Shown in pieces: positions 19,309 to 30,250 of a stretch of 64,000 nucleotides of DNA. Location: positions 32,630,001 to 32,694,000 of the forward strand of contig CM057465.1 of assembly GCA_030035585.1 (NCBI GenBank). The letters run 5' to 3'. The notes below the pieces were generated by a model. The model made no database searches and was not told the DNA's origin. It saw only the letters and a program-made list of their open reading frames with translations. Position numbers and translations under genes: made by a program. Every line of letters begins with the position of its first letter. Within the stretch, counting starts at the first letter, position 1. This stretch comes from Dugong dugon. Taxonomy: Eukaryota > Chordata > Mammalia > Sirenia > Dugongidae.

Positions 19309-20943
19309 TTGGTTGCAAACCCCTGAATGTGTCAGCACTCTCCCTCCTTCCTTCCCGGATTCTCCATGTTTGCCCAGCTTTCCTGCCCCTACCATCCCTC
19401 TGAACTTTGCTTTTGGTCAAAGCTGCCCTTTAGATCTCGTATAGTTGATTGTTCTGGGGTTTACACTCCTCACTGGTGTTATTGTTCATTTTCTAGGCCA
19501 GTCTATTGTATGGCTATAATATGATCTCTGGGTGTGAGTTCAGTTCCAAGCTTGAAGGCTGCCTAAGGGCCATAGGCTCGGGAATTCTACCACTCTCTAT
19601 CAGACCAGTAAGTTTGGTCTTATTTATGAGTTTGAATTTTGTTCTACATTTCTCTTCCACTCTGTCCATGACCTACTATTGTGGTCCCAGTCAGAACGGT
19701 AGGTAGTGGTAGCCAGGTACCATCTAGTTCTTCTGGTCTCAGGCTAAAAGAGGCCAGGGTTCATGTGATCCTTTAGACTTTTGGACTGTTTCCCGGAGTC
19801 TGATTTTCTTAACTCTTCTTTGCTCCGAACAGGAAGAGACCAGTCGTTGTATCTTAGATGGCTGTTTGCAAGCTTTTAAGACCCCAGTCACTACTCACCA
19901 AGGTAGGGTGTAGAACATTGTCTACATGGATTATGATATGCCAATTGACCTAGATGTCTCCCAAGACTATGGTCTCTAGCCCTCAAGCTCAGTCAGTATC
20001 TCAGTCCTGGGAAGTGTATGGTTATGGCTAAGACATTTTCATGACTGTGCTCCTTGTGTGCACTATTGCATACATGGGTATGTTTGCAGCATGTACACAT
20101 ACATGTGCACGAGTGTACTTCCATATGCCCTCTCACCCCTGTTCAGCTTACATATCTCCCTGTATATCCACTTGTACATTATTATTACTGTTGTTGCAGG
20201 ATTGTATATGTGTTAGTATTTACCGTTGTTACCTTTTACTCTTGCGTATCTTTCAGTGTCTTCCTTTATATTGATTATGTTGTGCTGATGTCTCCTATAT
20301 TGTGTATTATCTCTCCCTTCACTAAAGTTATTATGTGTCTACTAACTAGTTAGTGGTTTTCCTTCCCCCTGCTCCATCCCTGATAACCATCAAAGAATGT
20401 TTCTGTCTGTGTGAAAACCTTTTCTTGACTTTTATAATAGTGGTCTCATACAATATTTGTCCTTTTGTGACTGACTTATTTCACTCAGCATAATGCCGTC
20501 CAGATTCATCCATGTCGTGAGATGCTTCGCAGATTCATCATTGTTCTTTATCGTTGGGTAGTATAGCACTGTGTGTATGTACCATAGTTTGTTTATCCAT
20601 TCATCTGTTGATGGGCATCTAGGTTGTTTCCATCTTTATGCTATTGTGAACAATGCTGCAATGAATATGGGTGTGCATATGTCTATTCGTGTGATGGTTC
20701 TTATTTCTCTAGGATTTATACCCAGAAGTGGGAATGCTGGATCATATGGCTTTTGTATTTCTAGCTTTTTGAGGAAGCACTACCATATCGTTTTCCATAG
20801 TGGTTGTGCCATCTTACATTTCCACCAGCAGTGTATGAAATTTCCCATCTCCCCATAGCCTCTCCAGCATTTGTTGTTTCTGTTTTTTTGATTAGTGCCA
20901 TTATTACTGGTGTGAGATGGTATCTCATTGTAGTTTTGATTTG

Positions 20944-21017
20944 CAAACTCTATGGAGCAGTTCTACTCTGTCCTATGGGGTCACTATGAGTGGGAATTGA
21001 CAGCAACGGATTTGGTT
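20944..21017 (+). mobile_element. AfroSINE 3' fragment
   Basis: Only the last part of a copy is present ('actctatggagcagttctac', 'tcactatgagtgggaattga', 'cagcaacggatttggttt'). It joins directly to the complete SINE that follows. Confidence 0.85.
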
Positions 21018-21195
21018 TGAGCCCTGGTGGCGCAGTGATTCAGAGCTCAGCTGCTAACCGAAAGGTCAGCAGTTAGAATCCACCAGCTGCTCCTTGGAGA
21101 CCCTGTTGGGCGGTTCTACTCTGTCCTATAGGGTCGCTAGGAGTCGGAATTGACTCGATGGCAATGGCTTTAGTTTTTGTTGCTGTTGTTTTTAA
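21018..21195 (+). mobile_element. AfroSINE, complete, tandem to a fragment
   Basis: 'gagccctggtggcgcagtga', 'gcagttagaatccaccagct', 'gggtcgctaggagtcggaat', then a T/G-rich tail. Together with the fragment before it, it interrupts L1-B between 'gttttgatttgca' and 'aatggcaaatgatcacgagc', where L1-A has about seven more bases of uninterrupted ORF2. Confidence 0.93.
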
Positions 21196-22297
21196 TGGCA
21201 AATGATCACGAGCATCTCTTCACGTATTTGTTGGCTACATGGATGTCTTCTTTGTTGAAGTGTCTTTTCATGTCCTTTGCCCATTTTTTAATTGGTTTGG
21301 CTTTTTGTTTTTAAGTTGTTGGGAAATTTCTATAAATTTTAAAGATTAGACCCTTGTCAGATATGTCATAGCCAAAAATTTTTTCCCAGTCTGTGGGTTC
21401 TCTATTTACTCTTTTGGAAAAGTCTTTTGATGAGCATAACTATTTCATTTTTCAGGAGGTCCCAGTTATCTAGTTTATCTTCTGCTGTTTGTGCTTTTTT
21501 AGTTATGTTTGACAGCCTACTTATGCCATAAATTAGGGCTCCTAGATCTGCCCCCTTTTTAAATTTTTCTGTGATCTTTATGGTTTTAGGTTTTACGTTT
21601 ATGTCTTTGATCCATCTTGAGTTAATTTTTGTGTATATTGTGAAGTATGAATCCTGTTTCATTTTTCTGCAAATGGATATCTAGTTTTGCCAGCACCAAG
21701 AGACTATCTCTTCCCCATTTAATGGATTTTGACACTTTGTTGAAGATTAACTGTCCATAGGTGGATGGATTTATTTCTGGGTTCTCAATTCTGTTCCGCT
21801 GGTCTATGTATCTATTGTTGTACCAGTATTAAGCTGTTTTGACTACTGTGGCTGTATACTAGTTTCTGAGATCAGATAATGTGAGACCTCCTACTTTGTT
21901 CTTTTTCTTCAGTAATGTTTTACTTATCTGGGGCCTCTTTCCTTTCCATATAAGTTGGTGATTAGTTTTTCAGTCTCATTAAAGAATGTTATTGGAATTT
22001 AGATCAGGATTGCATTGTATCTATAGATTGCTTTGGATAGTATTATCATTTTCACAATGTTAATTCTTCCTATCCATAAGCATGGCATGTTTTTCCAGTT
22101 ATGCAGGTCTCTTTTGGCTTCTTGCAGTAGTGTTTTAAGGTTTTCTTTGTATAAGTTTTTTACATCCCTAGTTAGGTTTATTCCCAAGTATTTTATTTTT
22201 GGGGAAGGGCAATTGTAAATGGTGTTCCTGATTTCCTTTTCAGAGATCTCTTGGTTAGTGTAGAGGAATCTGACTGATATTTGTATGTTAATCTTTT

Positions 22298-24159
22298 ACC
22301 TTAAAAAGACAGGAAAGAAAAGAAGGCTAAAATGAATGTCAGAAGAGATTCTGAAACTTGCTCTGGAACTCAGAGTAGCTAAAGCAAATGAAAGAAACAA
22401 TGAAGTAAAAGAGGTAAACAGAAGATTTCAAAGGGCAGCTCGAGAAGGCAAAGTAAAATATTATAATGACGTGTGCAAAGACCTGGAGTTAGAAAATTAA
22501 AAGGGAAGAACACACTTGGTATTTCTCAAGATGAAAGAACTGAAGAAAAAAATCAAGCCTCAATTGCAATACGGAAGGATTCCATGAGCAAAATATTGAA
22601 CAGTGCAGGAAGTATCAAAAGACGATTGAAGGCAGTGTACCAAAAGGAATTGGTCGATGTTGAACCATTTTAGGAGGCAGCATATGATCAAGAACCGATG
22701 GTAATTAAGGAAGAAGTCCAAGCTGCACTGAAGGCATTGGTGAAAAACAAGGCTCCAGGAAGTGATGAAATACCAATTGAAATGTTTCAACAAGCAGATG
22801 CAGCGCTGGAGGTGCTCACTTGTCTATGTCAAGAAATTTGGAAGGTGGCTACCTGGCCAACCAACTGTAAGAGATCCATATTTGTGCCCATTCCAAAGAA
22901 AGGTGACCCAATGCAGAAATTATTGAACAATATTATTAATATCACACATAAGTAAAATATTGCTGAAGATCATTCCAAAAGCGGTTGCACTAGTATATCA
23001 ACAGGGAACTGCCAGAGCATAGTATGAGGGATATCAGATGGATCTTGGCTGGAAAAAGAAAATGCCAGAAAGATGTTTATCTGTGTTTTATTGACTATGC
23101 AAAGGCATTCGACTGTGTGGATCATAACAAATTATGGATAACTTTGCAAAGAATAGGACTTCCAGAACACTTAATTGTGCTCATGAGGAACCTGTACATA
23201 GACCAACAGTTGTTCAAACAGATCATGGGAATACTATGTGGTTTAAAATCAGGACAGGTGTGTGTCAGGGTTGTATCCTTTCACCATACTTATTCAATCT
23301 ATATGCTGAGCAAACAATCCAAGAAATAGGACTATATGAAGAAGAACATGGCTTCAAGATTGGAGGAAGACTCATTAACAACCTGCATTATGCTGATGAC
23401 ACAGCCTTGCTCGCTGAAGGCAAAGAGGACTTGAAGTACTTACTGATGAAGATCAAAGACTATAGCCTTCTGTGTGGATTACCTCAACATAAAGAAAACA
23501 AAAATCCTCACAACTGGACCAGTAAGCAACATCATGATAAAAGGAGAAAAGATTGAAGTTGTCAAGGCTCCGTAATCAATGCCCACGGAAGCAGCAGTCA
23601 AGAAATCAAACGATGTATTGCATTGGACAAATCTGCTGCAAAAGACATCTTTAAAGTGTTAAAAAGCAAAGATGTCACTTTGAGGACTAAGGTGCACCTG
23701 ACCCAAGCCATGATATTTTCAATCGCCTCACATGTATGCGAAAGCTGGACAATAAATAAGGAAGACCGAAGATTGGAGGCCTTTGAGTTATGGTGTTGAC
23801 GAAGGATATTGAATATAACATGGACTGCCAGAAGAACGAAAAAAATCTTTCTTGGAAGAAATACAGCCAGAATGCTCCTTAGAATCGAGGATGGCAACAC
23901 TTTGTCTCATGTATTTTGGACATTTTATCAGGAGGGATCAGTCCCTGGAGAAGGACATTATGCTTGGTAATGTACAGGGTCAGCTAAAAAGAAAAGACCC
24001 TTAATGAGATGGACTGATACAGTGGATGTAATAATGGGCTCAGACATAGCAAAGATTGTGCAGATGGAGCAGAACTGGGCAGTGTTCTGCCGTACACTGT
24101 TGTACATAGGGTTGCTATGAGTTGGAAGAAACTCAATGGCACCTAACAATGACAACAAT
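22298..24159 (+). mobile_element. RTE LINE (BovB-like), inserted in L1-B
   Basis: A 1.86-kb plus-strand RTE copy, 5' truncated, ends in the 3' motif 'ctatgagttggaagaaactc', then 'aatggcacctaacaatgaca'. L1-B sequence stops at about 22297 and resumes at about 24160, so the RTE is younger than L1-B. Its 3' end is of the same type as the AfroSINE tails. Confidence 0.9.
22440..23580 (+). pseudogene. RTE reverse transcriptase, broken
   Basis: Motifs in order: VKNKAPGSDEIPIEMFQQAD, EIWKVATWPTNCKRSIFVPI with PKKGDP, DYAKAFDCVDHNKLW, CQGCILSPYLFNLYAE and NNLHYADDTALLAEGKED. The YADD catalytic box is intact, but frames change near 22955, 23134 and 23556, so no full protein can be made. The N-terminal endonuclease domain of RTE is absent. 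The order and spacing match BovB/RTE-clade enzymes. Confidence 0.9.
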
Positions 24160-24445
24160 TTAGTACGCCATCACTTTGCTAAATCCTTCTATTAGCTCCA
24201 GTAGCTTTCTTGCAGAGTCTCTGGGATTTTCTATGTATAGGATCATGTCATATTTAAATAAGGATAGTTTTACTTCTTCCTTACCAAGTTGGAAGACTTT
24301 TATTTCCCTATCTTGCCTTATTGCTCTAGCTAGGACGTCCAGTACAATATTGAGTAAAAGTGGTGATAAACGGCATCCTTGTCTTGTTCCCATTCTCAAG
24401 GGGAATGCTTTCAGCCTCTCTCCATTGGGAATAATGTTGGCTGTT

Positions 24446-24640
24446 TTTTATTGTCTTTTAAACATTCGATTTTTTTTCGTGGAAACAACTCTGTGTAGTC
24501 ATAATTCATTAGTTACACAATATTTACATAATTACAACTGGATACAATGATTTGAGAACAAATACAACTGACACTTGGCATGCATGCAGTTTAACAGGTG
24601 GTGGCAGAAGTGATAGCCACCACCCCCGAGCCCGCCCCAA
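24446..24640. other. AT-rich flank of L1-B
   Basis: About 195 bp, with 'cccgagcccgccccaaagca' at the end. No feature recognised. Confidence 0.35.
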
Positions 24641-25008
24641 AGCAGGGTTTCTCAAACTTTAATGTGCATATGACTCATCTGGCCAAAAAAAAAAAAAAAA
24701 AAATTCCGACTCATGGTGATCCCATGTGTTACAGAGTAGAACTGAGCTCCATAAGGTTTTCTTGGCTGTAATCTTTGAGGAAGTAGATCTCCAGGCCTTT
24801 CTTCCACAGCACTGCTGGGTGGGTTCAAACCTCCAACAGCACAAACTGCTGACACTGCCTAAGAACCTTGAATTACCTGGGGATCTCGTTAAAATGCACA
24901 TTCTGATTTGCTTTGTTTGAGATGAATCAGTCTGTATTTCTAACAACCTGCCAGGTAATGCTGTTGCTGCTGTTCTGCAGACTACACTCTTGAGTATGGA
25001 GGTACTAG
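24641..25008 (+). mobile_element. MER5A-like hAT MITE split by a SINE
   Basis: 'agggtttctcaaactttaat' and, after the SINE, 'gaattacctggggatctcgt' with 'aaaatgcacattctgattt' follow the MER5 group consensus. The target site was 'tgactcatctgg', repeated as 'tgaattacctgg' on the other side of the SINE. Confidence 0.6.
24682..24860 (-). mobile_element. AfroSINE, antisense, long subtype
   Basis: An A-run on the plus strand at 24684-24703 is followed by 'ttccgactcatggtgatccc', 'gtaatctttgaggaagtaga' and 'ctgctgggtgggttcaaacc'. This is the reverse complement of the long AfroSINE. The head is partly missing. Confidence 0.88.
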
Positions 25009-25011
25009 AAC

Positions 25012-25170
25012 AGTGGTTCTCAGCCTCGACTGTGCATTAGAATCACTGGGAGAGCTGAAATATGGATACCTGTGTCTCAGCCTGACAGATTCTGATTTAA
25101 GTGATCTGCAACAGGGACTTGGGATCCGGATTTGTAAAAGCTTGCCAGATGATTATAACGTACCAGCTCA
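25012..25170 (+). mobile_element. second MER5A-like hAT MITE
   Basis: 'cagtggttctcagcctcgac', 'tgtgcattagaatcactggg' and 'agattctgatttaagtgatc' match MER5A. It follows directly after the first copy in the same orientation. Confidence 0.65.
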
Positions 25171-25465
25171 AACATACCACGTGGTATGGGAACCAGGTCG
25201 TTTCTTTTACAGAGGGCGTGGAAAGTGTCAGTTAATCCACTGAGTAAATCTGTTCACTGAAGTCACGACTACTAATGTATATATAATCAGTAGATATCAC
25301 TTTCCTACCTGCAATCTCTCATGTTCAATGTGTTATAGGGTGTTGGTTTTATTGTTTTTTAAAATGGCTTCTCTTCTAAGACTTCTGATTTTCCCTGTGT
25401 AAAATTTCTCAGGCTTTGGGCAAGAGGAGAATAGAATGTTTACTGGTACCTAATACACATCAGGG
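25171..25465. other. no recognised feature
   Basis: Plain sequence. Confidence 0.4.
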
Positions 25466-25625
25466 AGCGCTGGTGGCTAAGTGGTTAAGAGCTCAGTCTG
25501 CTAACCAATAGGTCAGCAGTTTGAATCCCCCAGCTGCTCCTTGGAAACCCTATGAGGCAGTTTGATTTTGTCCTATGGGGTCGCTATGAGTCAGAATTGA
25601 CTCAACAGCACGCAACAACAAAAAT
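25466..25625 (+). mobile_element. AfroSINE, short subtype
   Basis: 'gagcgctggtggctaagtgg', 'ggtcagcagtttgaatcccc', 'ggggtcgctatgagtcagaa', ending 'cagcacgcaacaacaaaa'. The tail here ends in an (AAC)-rich tract and not in the T-rich tail of other copies. Confidence 0.9.
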
Positions 25626-25911
25626 ATACATTAAGACAAGAGAAATTAACCCTGTTTTCCGCTTTGGCTCTGGTGCAAAAATTATACTGAAGTTCACATG
25701 CACTTTCCAAACTCTTCATTACCTAGAGTGGACAAATCCAATCTGACCCAAAAGTGGAGGTTAGGAAGCATTGACAGAAATGCATAAGGTTACAGAGGAA
25801 GACAGAAAAGGAAAAAGGAGGGAGCCTAGAGTATTAATATCAACTATCAAATTTATGATGCATAGATAATATACAAGTAATATGAAATCAGAAATCATTA
25901 TCTGTGAGATA

Positions 25912-26155
25912 ATTGTTGGTGCTGTTAGCTGCCATTGGGGGGCCCCTGACTCATGGCAACCCCATGCACAACAGAACAAAATGCCGCCCAGTTATGTGCC
26001 ATCCCCATAATTGGTTGCTGAGCTGAGCATTGTGATCCATAGTGTTTTCATTGGCTGATTTAGGCAGTAGATCACCAGGCCTTTCTTCTTAGTCTGTCTT
26101 AGTCTGGAAGTGCTGCTGTAACCTGTTTAGCATCATAGCAACATGCAAGCCTCCA
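25912..26155 (-). mobile_element. RTE-derived non-autonomous element, antisense
   Basis: Read on the minus strand: 'ggaggcttgcatgttgctat' and 'ttccagactaagacagacta' (as in the 18362 copy), then 'ggcctggtgatctactgcct' (a block shared with long AfroSINEs), then the RTE 3' end 'gttgccatgagtcaggggcc'. Shorter than the 18362 copy by internal deletion. Confidence 0.65.
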
Positions 26156-26171
26156 CTGACAGAAGATTAGT

Positions 26172-26372
26172 GGCTATGCATGAGGTGGTACAAATGCTCA
26201 GCTACTAACCAAAAGGTTGGAGGTTCAAGTGCACTCAGAGATGCCTCAGAAGAATGGCCTGGCAATCTACTTGTGAAAAATCAGCCACTGAAAACCCTTT
26301 GGAGCACAGCTCTACTCTGACACACATGGGGTCCCCAACTGCTGGAATCAATTCTATAGCAATCGGTGAGAA
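26172..26372 (+). mobile_element. AfroSINE, long subtype
   Basis: 'cagctactaaccaaaaggtt', 'gaatggcctggcaatctact', 'ctctactctgacacacatgg' and 'ctggaatcaattctatagca'. This subtype has 'tctgacacacatggggt' where the short type has 'ctgtcctatagggt'. Confidence 0.87.
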
Positions 26373-26459
26373 AATAGTTATTTTTGTAAATATGTACCCA
26401 TGGTTTCCCATTGTTTTGTATGGGACTTGTTCAGTAGTGATTTTGCTCCCCTGATGTAC

Positions 26460-26657
26460 AGCAGGGGTCAGCTGCCTCCTTTTGTAAACACAGTTTTATT
26501 GGAAAATGACCATGTTCATTCGTTTACGTAAAGTCTATGACAGCTTTCCCACTATTTATGGCAGAGCTGAATCATAACAGAGACTCTATGGCTCACAGAG
26601 CCTAAAATATTTACTATATAGACCTTTATAAAAAAAGTTAGATGACCCCTGTTGTAG
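26460..26657 (-). mobile_element. hAT-type MITE
   Basis: Left end 'cagcaggggtcagctgcctc', right end 'agttagatgacccctg', with 'aacacagttttattggaaaa' and 'agcctaaaatatttactata' inside. This is the reverse-strand pattern of a common hAT-Charlie MITE. I am not certain of the family number. Confidence 0.6.
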
Positions 26658-27800
26658 AGGAACCATTATTAAAGCTCATTCATTCCCATCACCAGCAAAA
26701 TGCAGAGTCTTACCTGGCAACTCACTAGAGCATTACACAGTAAACGCTAGTTTCAAAAATCAGTAGCACTCTCTAAGCTTCTTATTAATGATCCCTTTTT
26801 AGGTCACATAAAATCTTTGCTGGGAAGGACAACTTAAAGGTTGGCCAGAGTGTGGCTATGAACTCAACAGGAAGTTGAAATGTAGCCCATAATAAAGACA
26901 AGGCAGTGAACAGAACGTAAGCTTCCAAGAAATCCAGCCCCCGGGAGTGATGTGGGTCCAGAAATGGATTGTGTTCTTAATTCCTTCTTGTGCTGTGTTT
27001 ATGCCAAGCCATAGATCTTTTTAATGCAAAAGCAGTTATTTCAGCCTGAGGTCCAATCTTTCAGCAGAACAGTTTCTAAGCACTGTTTCTCTCACATTAT
27101 TCACACTGGTCCTCTTAATTGATTGCCTTTTGTTTAGAGTCTGAAGCAGAACATTATCCTTTTCATCAATTTTCTCAGCAGTCTGCAAATGTACTATTTA
27201 TTGCATGTAAAGTTCTACTTAAATAACATTCAATCATCTTTCCAACAAATTTTAAAGAGCAATGTTCCTGGAGATGATTAACAACCTATAATGCCTATTC
27301 GTTGTGTGGAATGTTTCTAGTGACAAATGACCAGTGTAAGAGGTCTTTAGGCTTATAATTTCTTTAGATGAATTTTCTTGACAGTCTTGAAAAATGAACA
27401 CCACCATTTGTAAATGAGCATATCATGCATTACCACAAGCTATTTTAAAGCTGTCTTTGTTTGTTCTGTACGGAATGGAATGATAAAGCAATTGCATAGT
27501 ATGGGTTTTTGTTTTTTCTGTTTGTTTGTTTGTTTTGTTTTTTTGTTTTGGCAGGAGGATATAAAAACACCATAAAGTATATGTACCAGCATTATATTTA
27601 TATTTTTATTTAAAATGCATTTCACCTGAAGTGGTGGCTTCATCAAAAGCTAGTGATTTTTGTCCAAAGATCCCCCAAATGAGCAGGCTCTATAAATGAA
27701 AGTATCTGTTATACAAACCTGATTATCACTATAAAAACCCTCACACAGAGTATATAATTTTATAAAGCAGCCAAGAATCATAAGATTGGCCCAGTTTATG
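26658..27800. other. repeat-poor island, candidate conserved sequence
   Basis: About 1.1 kb without any repeat I can recognise, in a window where repeats are dense. It is AT-rich with T-rich and homeobox-like stretches such as 'ctcttaattgattgcc'. No open frame of note. Conservation cannot be judged from one sequence. Confidence 0.3.
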
Positions 27801-27803
27801 TAC

Positions 27804-27864
<61 letters not shown>
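27801..27864. repeat. (TA)n microsatellite with a short TACA lead-in
   Basis: 'tacatacatacatacata' followed by an unbroken TA run of about 48 bases. Confidence 0.97.
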
Positions 27865-27867
<3 letters not shown>

Positions 27868-27935
27868 TTATTGAGTTAAATACAAAATAGCAATTTGAGT
27901 ACTTACTATTTCAGGAACTATGCCTATTGCCAGCT

Positions 27936-28113
27936 GTGTTGTTGTTGTTGTTGCCGTTGTTGTTAGGTGCCGTCAAGTCGGTTTCAACTCATAATGACCT
28001 TACAGGACAGAGTAGAACTGCCCCATAGGGTATCTAAAGAGCAGCTGGTGGATTTGAACTGCCAACCTTTGGGTTAGCAGCTGAGCTCTTAACCACTATG
28101 ACACCAGGGCTCC
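27936..28113 (-). mobile_element. AfroSINE, antisense, with target duplication
   Basis: A (GTT)n tail at 27936-27965, then 'gtgccgtcaagtcggtttca', 'tagaactgccccatagggta', 'aacctttgggttagcagctg' and the head 'gacaccagggctcc'. TGCCAGCT occurs at 27928-27935 and at 28116-28123. Confidence 0.92.
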
Positions 28114-28172
28114 ACTGCCAGCTATAGAAAGACAAATAAGATGGTTGACCCAAGCCAATTTGGCCATTCACA

Positions 28173-28606
28173 CCTGCCAGGTTCTCTTTAGTAGCTTTAG
28201 GTACCCTTTACCAAAATTTCTAGACCAGTGATAAGTGAGACGTACTGGTCCCATCCCGTATAACCTCACCACCGTTTGCATGTTATAGTAAAAGCAAGCC
28301 TCAAACAAATTCTGCCTAGCATATATTTATTAGCAAGGAGGTGAAACAATCAAACAAGCACATTGTCATACAGCCTGCTCCTGTAGGCTGAGTGACATCC
28401 CAGCTTCCTGTCCTTCACACACTCAGGACAGTATCTTGGGTGAAAAATCCTGTGGTGGCAGAGGTGATGTTGTTCCAGTAGCAGGTTTCTGCTAACTTCC
28501 TCATCTAGACTCTTCTTGTTAAGTAGGGGAACACAGGAACAAAAGGAGTCCTGGCCCTTAAGCAAATTCCTAAAGGTTTTTGGGCTGCTGGGCCTGCCAG
28601 GTTCTC
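28173..28606 (-). mobile_element. possible LTR-like insertion between 14-bp direct repeats
   Basis: CCTGCCAGGTTCTC occurs at 28173-28186 and 28593-28606. The sequence between has a 'tttatt' (AATAAA on the minus strand) and an open stretch on the minus strand but no known protein. It could be a solo LTR or another retroelement. I do not recognise the family. Confidence 0.35.
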
Positions 28607-29014
28607 ATAGCCCATTCATGGAAAGACAGAAGTGTTTTTGCCAGATTTCTGGATAATCCATTTATCTCAAGTACCACTGGTTTCACTCATGAAAAAATAT
28701 TCCTACTATCCCTTGATCTCGATTTAGATAGCAATTTTTAAGTGGTTATACTGTAAAAAACCCTCCTAGAGTGTAGACTATAGGATCTTTGAAATGCCAA
28801 TTCACCATTTCTTGAGGTGGTTCCTGATTAGAGTATTTCATCTGACCGCCCCTAGGATGCAGAGTTCATTATTAAATTATACGTATACATATCGCACTAA
28901 GTGGAAGTGTTTTAAATAAATTACAGACAATGGAACACACAATTGGTTTCTTAGCACCATAAAACTTGCATGTACAGAAATCTAACTGAATATAGAGACG
29001 GGAAGGATTTATTC
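28607..29014. other. no recognised feature
   Basis: Plain AT-rich sequence. Confidence 0.4.
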
Positions 29015-29225
29015 AGACTGGAGTTTTAGGGAAGCTTCACAAAGGAGGTGATATTCAAATGGCGTCTTGAAGTTCACTGGGGAGAAGAGAAGTGGTTTGG
29101 GCACAGAAGGAATTCTAGGTTGAAAGAGTGGCATGTGCAAAAGCAGAAGACAAAACAATCCTGTGTGATCACATACTATAAGACAGGGTAGCTGAAACAT
29201 GGAGTGAATGGAGGGGATAGGAAGA
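29015..29225 (-). mobile_element. L2 fragment, antisense
   Basis: 'cacaaaggaggtgatattca', 'aatggcgtcttgaagttcac' and 'aaagagtggcatgtgcaaaa' follow the reverse strand of L2 upstream of its 3' end. Confidence 0.5.
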
Positions 29226-29317
29226 GAGGTGCATCAGAGAACATGAGGTTCAACAGATGGCAAGTAGCGCAGACCACCTTTGCCTCCTTCCTTTTCTTTT
29301 TATTTCCATCATCACCA

Positions 29318-29400
29318 TAGCATGAGACAGTGGAGAAAACACATGCCTCCTGTCAGAATTTCCCGCTTCTTCCTCATCTGACCTTGGGCAAGTGATTTTA
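29318..29400 (+). mobile_element. MIR core fragment
   Basis: 'gcatgagacagtggagaaaa', then 'tcctcatctgaccttgggca' and 'agtgatttta'. Short and diverged. Confidence 0.45.
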
Positions 29401-29402
29401 TT

Positions 29403-29572
29403 GGGGTTCTTTCACTAAAAGGTTAGTTCACAGACCTGGCTAATCGTTTGAATCAAAATACAAATTCCTAGGCTCCACCCATACCTTTTGAATCAGACTT
29501 TCTAAAGGGGCCCCAGTAATCTGTGCTTTTTTCAACTCCCAATTTGTCAGTCACTGTCTTAAATACAGGAGT
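29403..29572 (+). mobile_element. MER5-like hAT MITE
   Basis: 'caaattcctaggctccaccc', 'ttttgaatcagactttctaa' and 'ggggccccagtaatctgtgc' follow the inner part of MER5. Confidence 0.55.
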
Positions 29573-30066
29573 ATGTGGAGGAAATCACCTTTGCTAAAAA
29601 TACTGTAAGTGAATGCTATTTATTTTGGCCCTATTTCCATTTCCAGGATGAAAAAAGAGAAATGATCTGAAGAGACTGAGATATTTAAAACAGAAAACTT
29701 TCAAAATCCTTCGGCTGGGTTGTGGCATTTGCAGGGGGAGGAAGAGATTATCCAAAGGTAAGAGACTTTTCTCCCTTTGAAGCTAAATTGGTGTGATGTG
29801 AATCAAACCATTCATGCAGAGAACAAAAGCACTTTTGACTTCAGGAGCCAGTTAAGATGGCAACTTAAATAAACAGGGAGGAAAAGAGATATGACAAAAG
29901 GTCAACTGAGTCATAGCTTCTTGAGCGTCAATTGAAGTAGTGCCTAAGGCTGAGCAACTGAATTGAGTTTGCAACTATCCATCCTTCCAGAGGTTTCCAA
30001 CCTGAAGTCACCAGATCAGTGAAATTTAGAGAGACACTAGAAGCTATTTTTTTCAAAATTTCTAGT
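29573..30066. other. no recognised feature
   Basis: Plain sequence with no gene or repeat I can name. Confidence 0.4.
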
Positions 30067-30250
30067 GGAGGGCTTTTCAAAGTGTGGTTCAAGTAACAAC
30101 CATATCTGAACCATCAGGGGGATAAGGGCAGTGCTTATTAAAAATGAAGATTCCTATATCCCACCCTAAGAAGTTATATTTCAGAGCGTTTGGTGTGGGA
30201 CCTGGAAATCTGTATTTCTTTATAAACACCAGGTGATTTTAAAAGCATTC
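30067..30250 (+). mobile_element. MER5-like hAT MITE
   Basis: 'gggcttttcaaagtgtggtt', 'gaagattcctatatcccacc' and 'tggaaatctgtatttcttta', then 'caccaggtgattttaa'. Confidence 0.55.

Larger units (their letters stand above)
20470..24440 (-). pseudogene. L1-B ORF2, C-terminal half, interrupted
   Basis: On the minus strand the upstream part (24399-24160) gives [20 protein letters not shown] and the catalytic box [14 protein letters not shown], in which the usual FADDM is damaged. After the RTE insertion it continues with NLYKENLKTLLQEAKRDLHN and MPCLWIGRINIVKMIILSKA. A third part, downstream of the SINE pair, covers the C-terminal region. The endonuclease domain and the start of the reverse transcriptase are missing through 5' truncation. 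Confidence 0.85.
19031..24445 (-). mobile_element. L1-B: L1 LINE, minus strand, 5' truncated
   Basis: Plus-strand order: T-rich tail (19031-19043), a 3' UTR of about 1.4 kb to about 20470, then ORF2 read backwards to about 24440, where the element stops within the reverse transcriptase domain. It is interrupted by AfroSINEs (19125-19308 and 20944-21195) and an RTE (22298-24159). The L1 reading resumes on the far side of each insertion. A possible 9-bp target duplication TTTTATTGT lies at 19022-19030 and 24446-24454. L1-B runs in the same orientation as L1-A. Confidence 0.9.

Noticed and set aside
22698..23556. Reverse transcriptase frames with an intact YADD box as a possible working gene
   Set aside because: Frames shift at least three times, the endonuclease domain is missing, and the piece sits inside a dead L1. 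It is an RTE fossil.
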